Both the position numbers and the translations under genes were made by a program. A DNA stretch of 64,000 nucleotides from DAOVRD01 sp964521715. GTDB taxonomy: Bacteria > Planctomycetota > Brocadiia > SM23-32. This document shows, in pieces, positions 48,790 through 58,162 of the stretch (its first letter is position 1; each line of letters begins with the position of its first letter). The notes under the pieces are model-generated. The model was given only the letters and a program-made list of their open reading frames with translations. It had not been told where the DNA came from and searched no databases. Where the stretch lies: contig CAZFSS010000012.1 of assembly GCA_964521715.1 (NCBI GenBank), forward strand, positions 47,156 through 111,155, read 5' to 3'.

Positions 48790-50739
48790 ATGCTTTCAGA
48801 CGGCGTGATGCAGCCCAACGGCTTACCCGAAAGCGCAACGGCAGGGCCGGCGAGTCCCGAGGGCGCACCGGCGGCGCCGGACTCGCGCCGGACGCTGTCC
48901 GTCTTGTGGCCTCCCTTTCCGGCTGTGCTCGTCTTGTTCCTGACGGTGTCGTATCTGCACCTGTGGCTCCGGGTCAACACGTGCCTGGCGTACTTCTGGT
49001 TGACGCCGGTGTTCCCGGCGTTTGCGCCCGGCTGGGCAGCGTTCCGGCGCTTCGCGGCCTATCCCGGGGGCCCGGTCGAGTACGCGTCGGCCTTCCTGTC
49101 GCAGTGGTTCTTCTATCCCTGGCTAGGCGCCCTGATCGTCACGGCGGTTGCGGCGTCCCAGTGCCTGGCCCTGTGGTGCCTGATCAGACGGGCCGGCGGA
49201 GGGCGGCCGCGCGTGCTGCATCTGGTTCCGGCGGCGCTTCTGGTCGTCCTCTACGACAGGTACGCGAGCCCTTTGCCGGCCGCCCTTGCGCTGGCGGCGG
49301 CGCTGGCCTGCGCGTGCCTGTACTGCGCCGCGGCGCTCGGCAAGTCCGCACGTCGGTTCGTTCTGTTCGCGGCGCTCGGCGCGGCGCTCTACTATCTGGC
49401 CGGCGGGGCGCTCCTGGTGTACGGGGCGCTGTGCGGGATCTATGAGCTTCTGGCCGGAGGGAGGCGGGCGCTCGGCGTCCTGTGCCTTCTGGCTGTGGCG
49501 GCCGCCCCCTACGCGGTGGGCGTGCTGGCGCTGGGCCTCCGCATCACGGACGCGTACCTGCGCCTGATGCCGTACCATCAGGACGTTGACGAACGGGCTG
49601 CGCTCGTGCTGCTTGTCCTGTGTGCCTATGCCGTCCTGGCGGTGCTGTTCGCTGGGCTATGGCGGGTGCTGCGTCTGAGGGACCGCGCGGCCCGCGGCGG
49701 GGCCCTGGGTCTTCTGTTCGGCGGCATGTTCGGGCTGGGGGCTGCGGCGGCGGGCGTGCTCGCGCTGGGCGCCTTTGCGTTCTGGTGGCGCTATGATCGC
49801 GCCCTGACGGCTTGTTTTGAGGTGGACTACCTCTCGCGGTACCGTGCGTGGACCGCGCTCCCGCAGTTCGCGGGCCAGTCCAGACCGCGCTATGACTACT
49901 GCGTGAACTGGGACATTAACCGCGCGCTCTATCACAACGGCGACCTGCTGGACGAGATGTTCGGCTACCCGCAGCAGCCGAGCGGCCTGCTGCCCTCCAG
50001 CGAGGCGATGGAGGGCGTGTTCCGCGAAGCAAGGGCCCTGATGAAGCTGAGCGACGTGCTCTGGGAGCTTGGGGCCGTCAACGGCTCCGAGCATATGGCC
50101 CAGGAGGCCCTCGAGAGCGCCGGCCCGCGGCCGTGGGTCCTCTACAGGATCGCGATGGCCCGGATCGTGAAGGGGGAGCCGGAGGCCGCGCGCGTCTTCC
50201 TGCGCGCCATGAGCAAGGACGTCGTCTTCGGCGAGGAAGCCCGCCGCTGCCTGCGTCGGCTCGAGGACGAACCCGGGTTGTCGGGGGATGAGGGCGTTCA
50301 GCTCGCCAGGCAGCATATGCCGGTTAAGGACTATGCCGGGGGCCTCGACGCCGAGTCGCTGCTGCTGCAGCTTCTGCAAAGGGACGGGCGGAACCGGATG
50401 GCGTTCGAGTACCTGATGGCCCATTACCTGCTGACCGGCGACCTGGAGAAGTTCGTCGCTTCGCTCGGCATGTTCGGCCGGCTCGGCTATCCCCGCCTGC
50501 CGCGGCACTGCCAGGAGGCCGTGATCGTCTACATGACGACCACGGGCAGGGCGGTCGACCTGCCGGCGCAAGCCATCGACAAGCAGACCGTGGAACGCTG
50601 GCGCGGCTTCTCCGATCTGCTGAAGCGTCACGGCGGCGATCGGCGGGCGGCGCAGGACGAGGCGGCCAGGGTCTACCACAACACCTATTTCTACTACTGG
50701 AACTATTACCCGTACGGGCAGGAGGCGGCTGCGCCATGA
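48790..50739 (+). CDS. Module 2 membrane protein (family A)
   Basis: A 649-residue family A protein, with an extra disordered proline-rich N terminus (about 35 residues). Membrane segments follow the module 1 plan. YFWLTPVFPAFAPGW and PGGPVEYASAFLSQWFF mark the first loop, which resembles modules 1 and 4. The soluble end has NRALYHNGDLLDEMF, GSEHMAQEALESA, NRMAFEYLMAHYLLTGDLEK and an aromatic tail NTYFYYWNYYPYG. ATG 48808 is an alternative start. The stop overlaps the family B start by 4 bases. Confidence 0.75.
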   Translation: MLSDGVMQPNGLPESATAGPASPEGAPAAPDSRRTLSVLWPPFPAVLVLFLTVSYLHLWLRVNTCLAYFWLTPVFPAFAPGWAAFRRFAAYPGGPVEYASAFLSQWFFYPWLGALIVTAVAASQCLALWCLIRRAGGGRPRVLHLVPAALLVVLYDRYASPLPAALALAAALACACLYCAAALGKSARRFVLFAALGAALYYLAGGALLVYGALCGIYELLAGGRRALGVLCLLAVAAAPYAVGVLALGLRITDAYLRLMPYHQDVDERAALVLLVLCAYAVLAVLFAGLWRVLRLRDRAARGGALGLLFGGMFGLGAAAAGVLALGAFAFWWRYDRALTACFEVDYLSRYRAWTALPQFAGQSRPRYDYCVNWDINRALYHNGDLLDEMFGYPQQPSGLLPSSEAMEGVFREARALMKLSDVLWELGAVNGSEHMAQEALESAGPRPWVLYRIAMARIVKGEPEAARVFLRAMSKDVVFGEEARRCLRRLEDEPGLSGDEGVQLARQHMPVKDYAGGLDAESLLLQLLQRDGRNRMAFEYLMAHYLLTGDLEKFVASLGMFGRLGYPRLPRHCQEAVIVYMTTTGRAVDLPAQAIDKQTVERWRGFSDLLKRHGGDRRAAQDEAARVYHNTYFYYWNYYPYGQEAAAP

Positions 50740-52328
50740 GCACGCGGCTGCATCGCTTTCTGATGCTTTGCGCCGGCCTGGCGGCGCTTGCGCATTCGGC
50801 CTGCGACCGGCGTCCGGCCGCATCGGCGCCGACGGGGGAGTGCGCGGCCGTCGGACGGCTGCCCCACATCCGGCCTGACTACGCCGGCACGACGATCCCG
50901 CCGAACATCGCTCCTCTGAACTTCGCGGTCGACGAGCCGGGCGTGCGCTACTACGTGGAGATACGGTCCGAGCGGGGGGAGGCCGTCCGGATCGCGTCCG
51001 ACACGCCCGACATCCGCATCCCTTCGGCCGGATGGCGGCGGCTCCTGGCGGACAACCGGGGCGGAGAGCTCCGGTTTGACGTGTGCGTCATGGCGGCAGA
51101 CGGCTCGTGGCGCCGGTTCGACACAGTGACGAACGCCATCGCGGAGGACGACGTCGACGGCTACCTCGTCTACCGCCTGCTCGGCGCCGACTGCAACCTC
51201 TGGGGCGAGGTCAGCATCTGCCAGAGAAACCTGGAGACCTACGACGAATCGGTGATCCTGGCGAACAGGTCCTTCGGCCTGGGCTGCATGAATTGCCACG
51301 CCTTCTGTAACAACGGGACGGAGCGGATGATCCTGCAGTACCGGCGCGGCGAGGTGGACTACGGCAGCGGCATGCTGCTGGTGCAGGACGGGCGGGTCGG
51401 CAAGGTAGACACGCGCACCAGCACCTGCCCGCTGCCGGCGGCGTACGCGTCATGGCACCCGAGCGGCAAGCTGGTGGCCTTCTCCGTCAATAAGGTCAGG
51501 CAGTTCTTCCACACCGCCAGGCCGGAGATGCGGGACGTGGTGGATCTGGACTCCGACCTGGCGGCTTACGTGCTCGCATCGAACTCGGTGACCTCGAGCC
51601 CCGGCATCTGCGAACCCGATCTGCTGGAAACCTATCCCGCCTGGTCGGCGGACGGGAAGTACCTCTACTTCTGCCGGGCGCCGATGCTCTGGTCCGACCG
51701 CGACACCACGCCCCCCGAGCGCTACGCCGAGGTGCGCTACGATCTGATGCGGATCCCTTTCGACCTGGAGACGCTGAGCTGGGGACAGCCGCAGACCGTG
51801 CTTTCCGGAGAACAGACGGGGCAGAGCATCATGCATCCGCGGCCGTCGCCGGACGGGCGGTTCCTTCTCTTCTCGATGTGCGACTACAGCTGCTTCCCCA
51901 TATACCATCGCAGCACCGACCTCTACCTCATGGACCTCCAGGGCGGGGACTACCGGCGCCTGGAGTGCAACAGCGACGAGTGTGACTCGTGGCACTGCTG
52001 GTCCAGCAACGCCCGCTGGATCGTGTTCAGCAGCAAGAGGGACAACGGCCTGTTCGCCAGGCCCTACTTCAGCTACATCGACGCCGACGGACGCGCGCAC
52101 AAGCCGTTCGTGCTGCCGCAGTCCGATCCGGAGTTCTATAGCTCCTTCGCGCTCACCTATAACGTGCCGGAGCTCATCCGGGAGCCGGTGCCGGTGCGAG
52201 GGGAAGAGCTGGCCCGCGTGATCCGCTCGTCGAGCTGGCTGCGCGGCGGGGGGGCCGTCACGGGTGCCACGCCCCGGGCCGGCTCGTCCGGTACGGACCC
52301 GGGCCCATGGCAGCCCAGCCGCCAGTAG
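50736..52328 (+). CDS. Module 2 TolB-like beta-propeller with CXXCH motif (family B)
   Basis: A 530-residue family B protein. The N-terminal hydrophobic stretch ends in LAALAHSACDRRP, so it could be a lipoprotein-like signal. CMNCH is at residues 184-188 and YGSGM with methionine 213. WHPSGK, QFFH, YFCRAPMLWSDR, SPDGRFLLFSMCDY and DSWHCWSSNARWIVFSSKR are conserved. The segment NLWGEVSICQRN before the haem motif is shared with module 4. Partner: the family A gene overlapping it upstream. Confidence 0.75.
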   Translation: MSTRLHRFLMLCAGLAALAHSACDRRPAASAPTGECAAVGRLPHIRPDYAGTTIPPNIAPLNFAVDEPGVRYYVEIRSERGEAVRIASDTPDIRIPSAGWRRLLADNRGGELRFDVCVMAADGSWRRFDTVTNAIAEDDVDGYLVYRLLGADCNLWGEVSICQRNLETYDESVILANRSFGLGCMNCHAFCNNGTERMILQYRRGEVDYGSGMLLVQDGRVGKVDTRTSTCPLPAAYASWHPSGKLVAFSVNKVRQFFHTARPEMRDVVDLDSDLAAYVLASNSVTSSPGICEPDLLETYPAWSADGKYLYFCRAPMLWSDRDTTPPERYAEVRYDLMRIPFDLETLSWGQPQTVLSGEQTGQSIMHPRPSPDGRFLLFSMCDYSCFPIYHRSTDLYLMDLQGGDYRRLECNSDECDSWHCWSSNARWIVFSSKRDNGLFARPYFSYIDADGRAHKPFVLPQSDPEFYSSFALTYNVPELIREPVPVRGEELARVIRSSSWLRGGGAVTGATPRAGSSGTDPGPWQPSRQ

Positions 52329-52439
52329 CGGCCGGTGCGCGCACGACACTTGCCCCTTCTCTGGCGCCCCCGCGCCGTGGCCCCCGCGCCGTTCTCGTCC
52401 CTTCGTTCCATGCAGCGGCCTGGCCGAACAGGGCAGGCT

Positions 52440-52469
52440 TTGCGTGCGATTGGCCTCGTGTGCTATGCT
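52440..52469 (+). promoter_or_regulatory. Module 3 promoter
   Basis: TTGCGT (52440-52445), 18-base spacer, TATGCT (52464-52469), preceded by TGTGC. Confidence 0.55.
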
Positions 52470-52574
52470 GGGTCGAGTTGCCGCCCGGCGGGCTGACGGC
52501 GGCCTGCGGTCCCCTTCAGGCGCGGCCGTGCGGCGCGGCAACGCCCTGACGGTCATGTGCTTCGGGTTCTGACG

Positions 52575-54455
52575 ATGTCGAACGCTCCGGCCGATCCTCG
52601 CAGGCTTCGATTGCCGCCCGGGCTTCGGTGGGGCGTCTTTTTCTGCCTTTTCTACCTCTATGCCTGGCTGTGCGCCGACGTGGGGCTGACGTACTACGGG
52701 TATGAGAGCACCACCGAGTTCCCGGTCTTCTCGAGCGGCGCCGTGTTCTTCCGGGAGACGATGGTCAATCCCGGAGGGCTGGTGCGGTATGCGTCTTCAG
52801 CCCTGTCCCAGCTATACTACTGGCCGTGGGCGGGCGCCCTGGTCGTGACGCTCCTGGCCGCGACGCTGTGTCTGACCGCGCGGGGAGTGGTGACGGCCTT
52901 GAGCGGTTGGCGGTCCCGGCTGGTTCACTTCGTTCCCGCCCTCATCGTTCTCGCCGTCTACGGGCAATACGCTCACCCCGTGGCGGTCTGCCTCGGGATC
53001 CTGGGTGCGTCCGGGCTGGCATGTCTGTACGCCTGGCTGCCGGTGCGGAGCCGGGTCGGCCGTTTCGTCGCGTTCCTGGCATTTTCGGTGGGGCTCTACT
53101 GCGCCGCCGGCGCCGCGTCCCTCTTGTTCGCCCTCCTGTGCGCGCTGTTCGAGCTGCTGCGGGGTCGGCGACATGTTCTGGCCGGGGCGTGCCTGCTCGT
53201 CGGGGCGACGGTCCCCTACGTTGTGGGCCGTCGGCTCTTCCTGGTCGCCGTGAGGCAGGCCTACGGCGGCTTCGTGCCGTCCGGCGCAGGGATCTCCCGG
53301 TTGAGCCAGGTTCTGATCGCTTGCCTGTGGCTCACCTATGTCGTGGCGCCCCTGGCTGCGGCGGCGTGCCGCCTTCTCTCTTGTGAGCTGCGGCGGCGAC
53401 GCGGGGGTCAGGCTGCCGGTATGCCGACGGTCCCGTCGCGTGCCGGATGGCGCTGGCTGCTGGGGACGGCTGCGCTCGTGCTCGTGGCCGGGGCGGCAGC
53501 GTTCTTCCCGCTCAACCGGAGCGCGAGGAGCCTGCTGCGGATTCAGCGGTTTGACGCCCACGAGCAGTGGCAGGAACTGCTCCAGGAGGTCCGGCGCTTT
53601 CCTCCTGAGCGCGTGCCCGTGCTGGTCTACTGGGACCTGAACCGGGCGCTGTACCACACGGGGCAGCTTCCCTACCAGATGTTTGCGTACCCGCAACATC
53701 CTCTGGGCCTGCTGCCGACGGTCAAGCTGTTCTCGGGCCTGAAGATGACGAAGCAGTGCTGGCTGAAACTGGCCCAACTGATGCTCGACCTCGGCCGGGT
53801 CAACGAGGCGGAGCGGGCGGCGTACGAGGCACTCGAAGCGCTCGGCGACCGTCCCGGCATCCTCCGTCTCATTGCCCTCATCAGCACGGTGAAGGGGGAG
53901 GCGGAGACGGCCGGCGTCCTGCTGCATGCCCTCAGCCATGACCTGGTGTGCGGCCGGTGGGCCCGGGATCGCCTGCGCATGCTGGGCGAAGATCCCCGGC
54001 TCTCGGCCGATCCCGAGGTCAGGCGCCTGCGCTCCAGCATGATCCTGGAGGACCACCCCGGGGGAGTGCTGCCCCTCGACGAGATGCTGAAGGAGCTGCT
54101 GGACAGGAACAGCGAGAACCGCATGGCCTTCGAGTATCTGATGGCCCACTACCTGCTCACGGGCGACCTGGAAGGCGTCGCCGAGAACATCGGGCGCCTG
54201 GACAGCTTTGACTATCCGGGCATCCCCCGGCACTGTGAGGAGGCCCTGGTCATCCTCACGGCGCGTGGGGAGCGGAAAGTCGATCTCCGCGGCCGTTCGC
54301 TCAGTTGGGAGATGCTGAGCCGATACCGCGAGTTCACGGAGATCCTCGGCCGCCACGCGGGGGAGCCGCTCGAGGCCAGGCTTGCAGCGGTGCAGGAGTT
54401 CCATGGCAGCTACTTCGTCTACTATTTCCTCGGTCCGCTGAGGTCGGCGCAATGA
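52575..54455 (+). CDS. Module 3 membrane protein (family A)
   Basis: A 626-residue family A protein, with the same membrane plan followed by the helical end. The first loop reads DVGLTYYGYESTTEFPVFSS, which is shared with module 5 and not with modules 1, 2 and 4, so this is a second subgroup. PGGLVRYASSALSQLYYWPW, NRALYHTGQLPYQMFAYPQH and NRMAFEYLMAHYLLTGDLEG are conserved. SYFVYYFLGPL is the aromatic end. No SEHMA motif; a NEAERAAYEALEALG helix is in its place. The start at 52575 is preferred over 52557. Confidence 0.75.
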   Translation: MSNAPADPRRLRLPPGLRWGVFFCLFYLYAWLCADVGLTYYGYESTTEFPVFSSGAVFFRETMVNPGGLVRYASSALSQLYYWPWAGALVVTLLAATLCLTARGVVTALSGWRSRLVHFVPALIVLAVYGQYAHPVAVCLGILGASGLACLYAWLPVRSRVGRFVAFLAFSVGLYCAAGAASLLFALLCALFELLRGRRHVLAGACLLVGATVPYVVGRRLFLVAVRQAYGGFVPSGAGISRLSQVLIACLWLTYVVAPLAAAACRLLSCELRRRRGGQAAGMPTVPSRAGWRWLLGTAALVLVAGAAAFFPLNRSARSLLRIQRFDAHEQWQELLQEVRRFPPERVPVLVYWDLNRALYHTGQLPYQMFAYPQHPLGLLPTVKLFSGLKMTKQCWLKLAQLMLDLGRVNEAERAAYEALEALGDRPGILRLIALISTVKGEAETAGVLLHALSHDLVCGRWARDRLRMLGEDPRLSADPEVRRLRSSMILEDHPGGVLPLDEMLKELLDRNSENRMAFEYLMAHYLLTGDLEGVAENIGRLDSFDYPGIPRHCEEALVILTARGERKVDLRGRSLSWEMLSRYREFTEILGRHAGEPLEARLAAVQEFHGSYFVYYFLGPLRSAQ

Positions 54456-56059
54456 GGAAGCGCGTTGCCCAGGTGCTTATCGCTGCGACTGTGGTTGTGC
54501 TGGCGTTGAGCGGCCTTGCGCACGCCCTGCGCGCCGGCGGCGGCTCCCCGCAGACGGGCACGGCCGTGGACAGGCCGCCGCGCATCCGGCCCGACTACAC
54601 GGACACGGTCATTCCGCCCAACGTGGCGCCCCTGAACTTCCGCATTCAGGAGCCGGGGACGCAATACGCGGTGACGATGCGTTCCACCAACGGCGAGCCG
54701 ATCGCGGTCCGGACGCACGACGGGCGCGTGAAGGTGCCGATGCGCCAGTGGAAGCGCCTGCTGAACGAGAACCGGGGCGAGCCCTTGTATCTCGACGTCC
54801 GTGCCCGGAGCGCGGACGGCGGCTGGCGCACCTTCCAGCCGATCGCCAACCGGATCGCGCAGGAGGATATCGACGGATACCTGGTCTACCGGCAGCACAA
54901 CGTCCTCTACTCCTACTATGTGCGCATGACGCTGCGCCAGCGCAGGATCGAGGACTTCGACGAATCGCTGCTGCTGGACAGCGCCTCGTTCGACGACGGT
55001 TGCATGAACTGCCATACGTTCCTGAACGGCAGCGGGAAGCGGATGATACTTCAGGTGCGCAGCGGGCAGCGTGACTACGGCGCGGGCATGTTGCTGATCG
55101 AAGACGGGGCGGTCTCCAAGGTCAACGCCTGGCCCGGCTTCAACCCGAGGCCGCCGGCCTTCGCCTCCTGGCACCCGAGCGGCAAGGCCGTGGCGTTCTC
55201 GGTCAACATGGTCAGGCAATTCTTCCACTCGGCCGGGACGGACGTGCGAGAGGGGATTGACCTGGCCTCCGACCTAGCCGTCTACCGCTTCGACACGGGG
55301 AGCGTGACCTCGAGCCCGGAGGTCGCCAGGCAGGACCGGCTGGAGACGTGGCCCGCATGGTCGCCGGACGGCCATTACCTGTACTACTGCAGCACGCCGC
55401 TTCTGTGGGCCGACGCGGAGCGCCTTCCGCCTGAGGGCTACGACAGGTTGCGCTACGACCTGATGCGCGTGCGCTATGACCTGGATGCCGACGAGTGGGG
55501 CGAGCCGGAGGTGGCGCTGGCATCGGACGACCTGGGGCTGAGCATCTCCCAGCCCCGGTTCTCGCCGGACGGCCGGTTCCTGGTCTTCTGCGGTACGAAG
55601 TACGGGACGTTCCCGATCTTCGACGCCGGAAGCGACCTGTACCTGAAGGACATGCAGACGGGCGACTGCTCGCCGATGGCGTGCAACAGCGAGAGGTCCG
55701 AGTCCTGGCACTCCTGGTCGAGCAACAGCCGCTGGATCGCGTTCAGCAGCAAGAGGGGCGACGGCCTGTTCATGAAGGTCTACTTCAGCTACGTAGACGC
55801 TGAGGGCACGGCTCACAAGCCGTTCGTGCTGCCTCAGGAGGATCCCGACTTCTACGAGTCCTTCATCAGGATATACCACCTGCCTGAGCTCGTCCGGGAG
55901 CCCGTGCCGGTGAGGCGGGAGGAGATTGCCGGCGCGATACGGTCGGCCCGTTGGTCCGGCGCGCCGGCCGCGTTCACCGGAGCCACTCCGCAGGCCGGCG
56001 GGCAGGGCGACGCAGCGGCCGGCCCTCCCGCGTCGCAGCCGTGGATGCCGATGAGATAG
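54452..56059 (+). CDS. Module 3 TolB-like beta-propeller with CXXCH motif (family B)
   Basis: A 535-residue family B protein. The N-terminal segment VLIAATVVVLALSGLAHAL is a signal or anchor. IRPDYTDTVIPPNVAPLNF opens the beta domain. CMNCH is at residues 184-188 and YGAGM with methionine 213. ASWHPSGK, RQFFHSA, YYCSTPLLWADAE, SPDGRFLVFCGTKYG and ESWHSWSSNSRWIAFSSKRG follow. The C-terminal tail is disordered. It overlaps the family A stop by ATGA. Confidence 0.75.
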   Translation: MRKRVAQVLIAATVVVLALSGLAHALRAGGGSPQTGTAVDRPPRIRPDYTDTVIPPNVAPLNFRIQEPGTQYAVTMRSTNGEPIAVRTHDGRVKVPMRQWKRLLNENRGEPLYLDVRARSADGGWRTFQPIANRIAQEDIDGYLVYRQHNVLYSYYVRMTLRQRRIEDFDESLLLDSASFDDGCMNCHTFLNGSGKRMILQVRSGQRDYGAGMLLIEDGAVSKVNAWPGFNPRPPAFASWHPSGKAVAFSVNMVRQFFHSAGTDVREGIDLASDLAVYRFDTGSVTSSPEVARQDRLETWPAWSPDGHYLYYCSTPLLWADAERLPPEGYDRLRYDLMRVRYDLDADEWGEPEVALASDDLGLSISQPRFSPDGRFLVFCGTKYGTFPIFDAGSDLYLKDMQTGDCSPMACNSERSESWHSWSSNSRWIAFSSKRGDGLFMKVYFSYVDAEGTAHKPFVLPQEDPDFYESFIRIYHLPELVREPVPVRREEIAGAIRSARWSGAPAAFTGATPQAGGQGDAAAGPPASQPWMPMR

Positions 56060-56101
56060 GCGGCGCGGATTGCGTCCTGCCTTCCTGCCGGCCGTCGGCC
56101 G

Positions 56102-56123
56102 TAAGAGCCTCTAACAGAATGCC
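56102..56123. repeat. Solo terminal repeat matching the 44228-44398 element
   Basis: Begins TAAGAGCCTCTAACAG and matches the right end of the MITE-like element at 18 of 22 positions. No second end is found nearby, so it is a remnant or an old excision scar just upstream of the module 4 promoter. Confidence 0.5.
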
Positions 56124-56135
56124 GCGTGAGCCGCG

Positions 56136-56164
56136 TTGCGCCGGGGCCGGCCGCGTGCTATTCT
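56136..56164 (+). promoter_or_regulatory. Module 4 promoter
   Basis: TTGCGC (56136-56141), 17-base spacer, TATTCT (56159-56164), preceded by GCGTGC. Confidence 0.5.
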
Positions 56165-56278
56165 CGTTGGTCCGGACGCCCTGGCTTCCGAGTTCGCGTC
56201 CCTCAGCGGCCGGGCCGGGAGCGCCCAGCGGGCGCCCCGTTCCCACAATGGCTGTCGCGATTCGGTGCGGATTCCTAG

Positions 56279-58162
56279 ATGCGCGTGTTCCCTCCACGGC
56301 TTGCCAGCGGCCTCGGCCGGTTTCCCTGGGGGACGGCCGCGTTTCTCGCTGCATTCTACCTCTACGTCTGGCTTGCGATTGACCCGGGCCTGCTCTACTT
56401 CTGGCTCACTCCGGCGTTCCCCGCCTTCCTGACAGGCACCGGGTTCCTCAAGGCGCACCTGCTCCATCCCGGCGGCCCCCTGGAGTACGTGACGGCGTTC
56501 GTCTCGCAGCTCTACTACTGGCCGTGGCTCGGCGCTCTGGTCATCACGTTGGTGGCGGGGCTCTTGTGCCGGTCGACGGGACTGCTGCTCGTCTCGATGC
56601 ACGGAGCGCCGTTCCGCGAGCTTCGGTTCGTCCCTGCGCTCCTCATCCTGTGGGCGTACAATGGCTACGCCCATCTGCTCGGCCTCGGCCTGGCCGCCCT
56701 GGCGGCAACGGCGGCCGCATGTCTCTACGCCGGCCTGCCCCTGGCGAACGGATGGCTGCGGGCCGCCGCCTTCCTGGTACTGGGGGCGCTTCTGTACTAC
56801 GTGGCGGGCGGAGCGTTCCTCCTCTATGCCTTCCTGTGCGGCGCGTTCGAGCTGGCGACAAGGCGTCGGGCGCTGCTCGGACTGCTCTGCGCCCTGGTCG
56901 GGGCGGGCGTTCCTTACGCGGGGTCGCTCATCTTCGGACTGCGCCTGAGGGATGCATACGCACGCTGCCTGCCCTGGCATCCTGGCATCGACCCGGGCGC
57001 GACGGTGCCCGGGCTCGTTCTCTACGCCTTCCTGGCGCTGGCGCCCGCAGCCCTTGCCATGGCGTGGCGGCTCGCGCCCCGTGCGGCGACGCCGCAGGAG
57101 GGGAAGGGGCCGCCTCAGGCAGGCGCGAGCGCCGGGCGTCGCGGGCTTTGGTCTCTGGCGGCGGGGTGGGCGCCATCGGTGGTCGTCGTCGGCGTCTTCT
57201 TCGGCATGTGGCTCTCGCTCGATAAGGGCCTGAAGGCGTGGCTCGAGGTCCAACGTTGCGCCCGACAGCAGCGGTGGGACGCGCTGCTGAAGCACGCGCG
57301 GGGCATCCCGCCGCGGATCTACAACTTCCCGGTCCTCTACGAGGTCAACCGGGCGCTGTACCACACGGGCAGGCTCGGCGACGGCATGTTCCTCTGGCCG
57401 CAGCACCCGTCAGGCCTGCTGCCGTCGCCCATTCAGATCGACGAGTACCTTTCCTCGTCTCCATGGACGTTGATGAGCCTGAGCGACGCGTACTTCGAGC
57501 TCGGCTGCGTGAACGAATCGGAGCACATGGCGCATGAGGTCTACGAAAACGTTGCCGGTCGCCCCTGGCCGATCGAGCGCATCGCCCGAACGCGCATCGT
57601 GAAGGGGCAGGTAGAGGCGGGCAGAATCTTCCTGTCTGTGCTCGCCAGAGACGCGGTGTTCGGCGGGGAAGGGCGCGGGCTCCTGCGCCGGCTCGACGCG
57701 GACCCGACGCTCGCAGACGACCCGCCGATCCGGCAGGCCCGGTCCGCCATGCCGCGTGAGGACTATACCGGCGAGCTCATCCCTGAAATAGTCCTGGAGC
57801 ACTTGCTGGCCGCGAACCCGCGCAACAAGATGGCCTTCGAGTACCTCATGGCGCACTATCTGCTGACGCGGAACCTCGACGGCATCGCGAAGAACATCAA
57901 CCGGCTGGACCAGTTCGATTACACCCGGATTCCGCGCTACTACGAAGAGGCGCTGCTGTTGCGTTCGGGGCTCCAGGGCGCGCCGCCGAACGTGAAGGGC
58001 CGGACCATCAGCGCAGAGGCCGTGCGCTGCTTCCGCGAGTTCTCCCAGGTGCGCGGTCTCGGCGGGCGGGATGCGCGCGCGGCTGCCGCGGCCGTCCCGG
58101 CGCAGTACCGGGACACTTACTTCTTCTACTACTTCTTCGGGCCCGGGGGCGCGTCCCAATGA
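56279..58162 (+). CDS. Module 4 membrane protein (family A)
   Basis: A 627-residue family A protein with the same plan of membrane helices and helical C terminus. The first loop YFWLTPAFPAFLTGT resembles module 2. Conserved blocks: PGGPLEYVTAFVSQLYYWPW, NRALYHTGRLGDGMFLWPQH, SEHMAHEVYE, NKMAFEYLMAHYLLTRNLDG and DTYFFYYFFGP at the end. A solo MITE end lies upstream. The stop overlaps the family B start by 4 bases. Confidence 0.75.
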   Translation: MRVFPPRLASGLGRFPWGTAAFLAAFYLYVWLAIDPGLLYFWLTPAFPAFLTGTGFLKAHLLHPGGPLEYVTAFVSQLYYWPWLGALVITLVAGLLCRSTGLLLVSMHGAPFRELRFVPALLILWAYNGYAHLLGLGLAALAATAAACLYAGLPLANGWLRAAAFLVLGALLYYVAGGAFLLYAFLCGAFELATRRRALLGLLCALVGAGVPYAGSLIFGLRLRDAYARCLPWHPGIDPGATVPGLVLYAFLALAPAALAMAWRLAPRAATPQEGKGPPQAGASAGRRGLWSLAAGWAPSVVVVGVFFGMWLSLDKGLKAWLEVQRCARQQRWDALLKHARGIPPRIYNFPVLYEVNRALYHTGRLGDGMFLWPQHPSGLLPSPIQIDEYLSSSPWTLMSLSDAYFELGCVNESEHMAHEVYENVAGRPWPIERIARTRIVKGQVEAGRIFLSVLARDAVFGGEGRGLLRRLDADPTLADDPPIRQARSAMPREDYTGELIPEIVLEHLLAANPRNKMAFEYLMAHYLLTRNLDGIAKNINRLDQFDYTRIPRYYEEALLLRSGLQGAPPNVKGRTISAEAVRCFREFSQVRGLGGRDARAAAAAVPAQYRDTYFFYYFFGPGGASQ

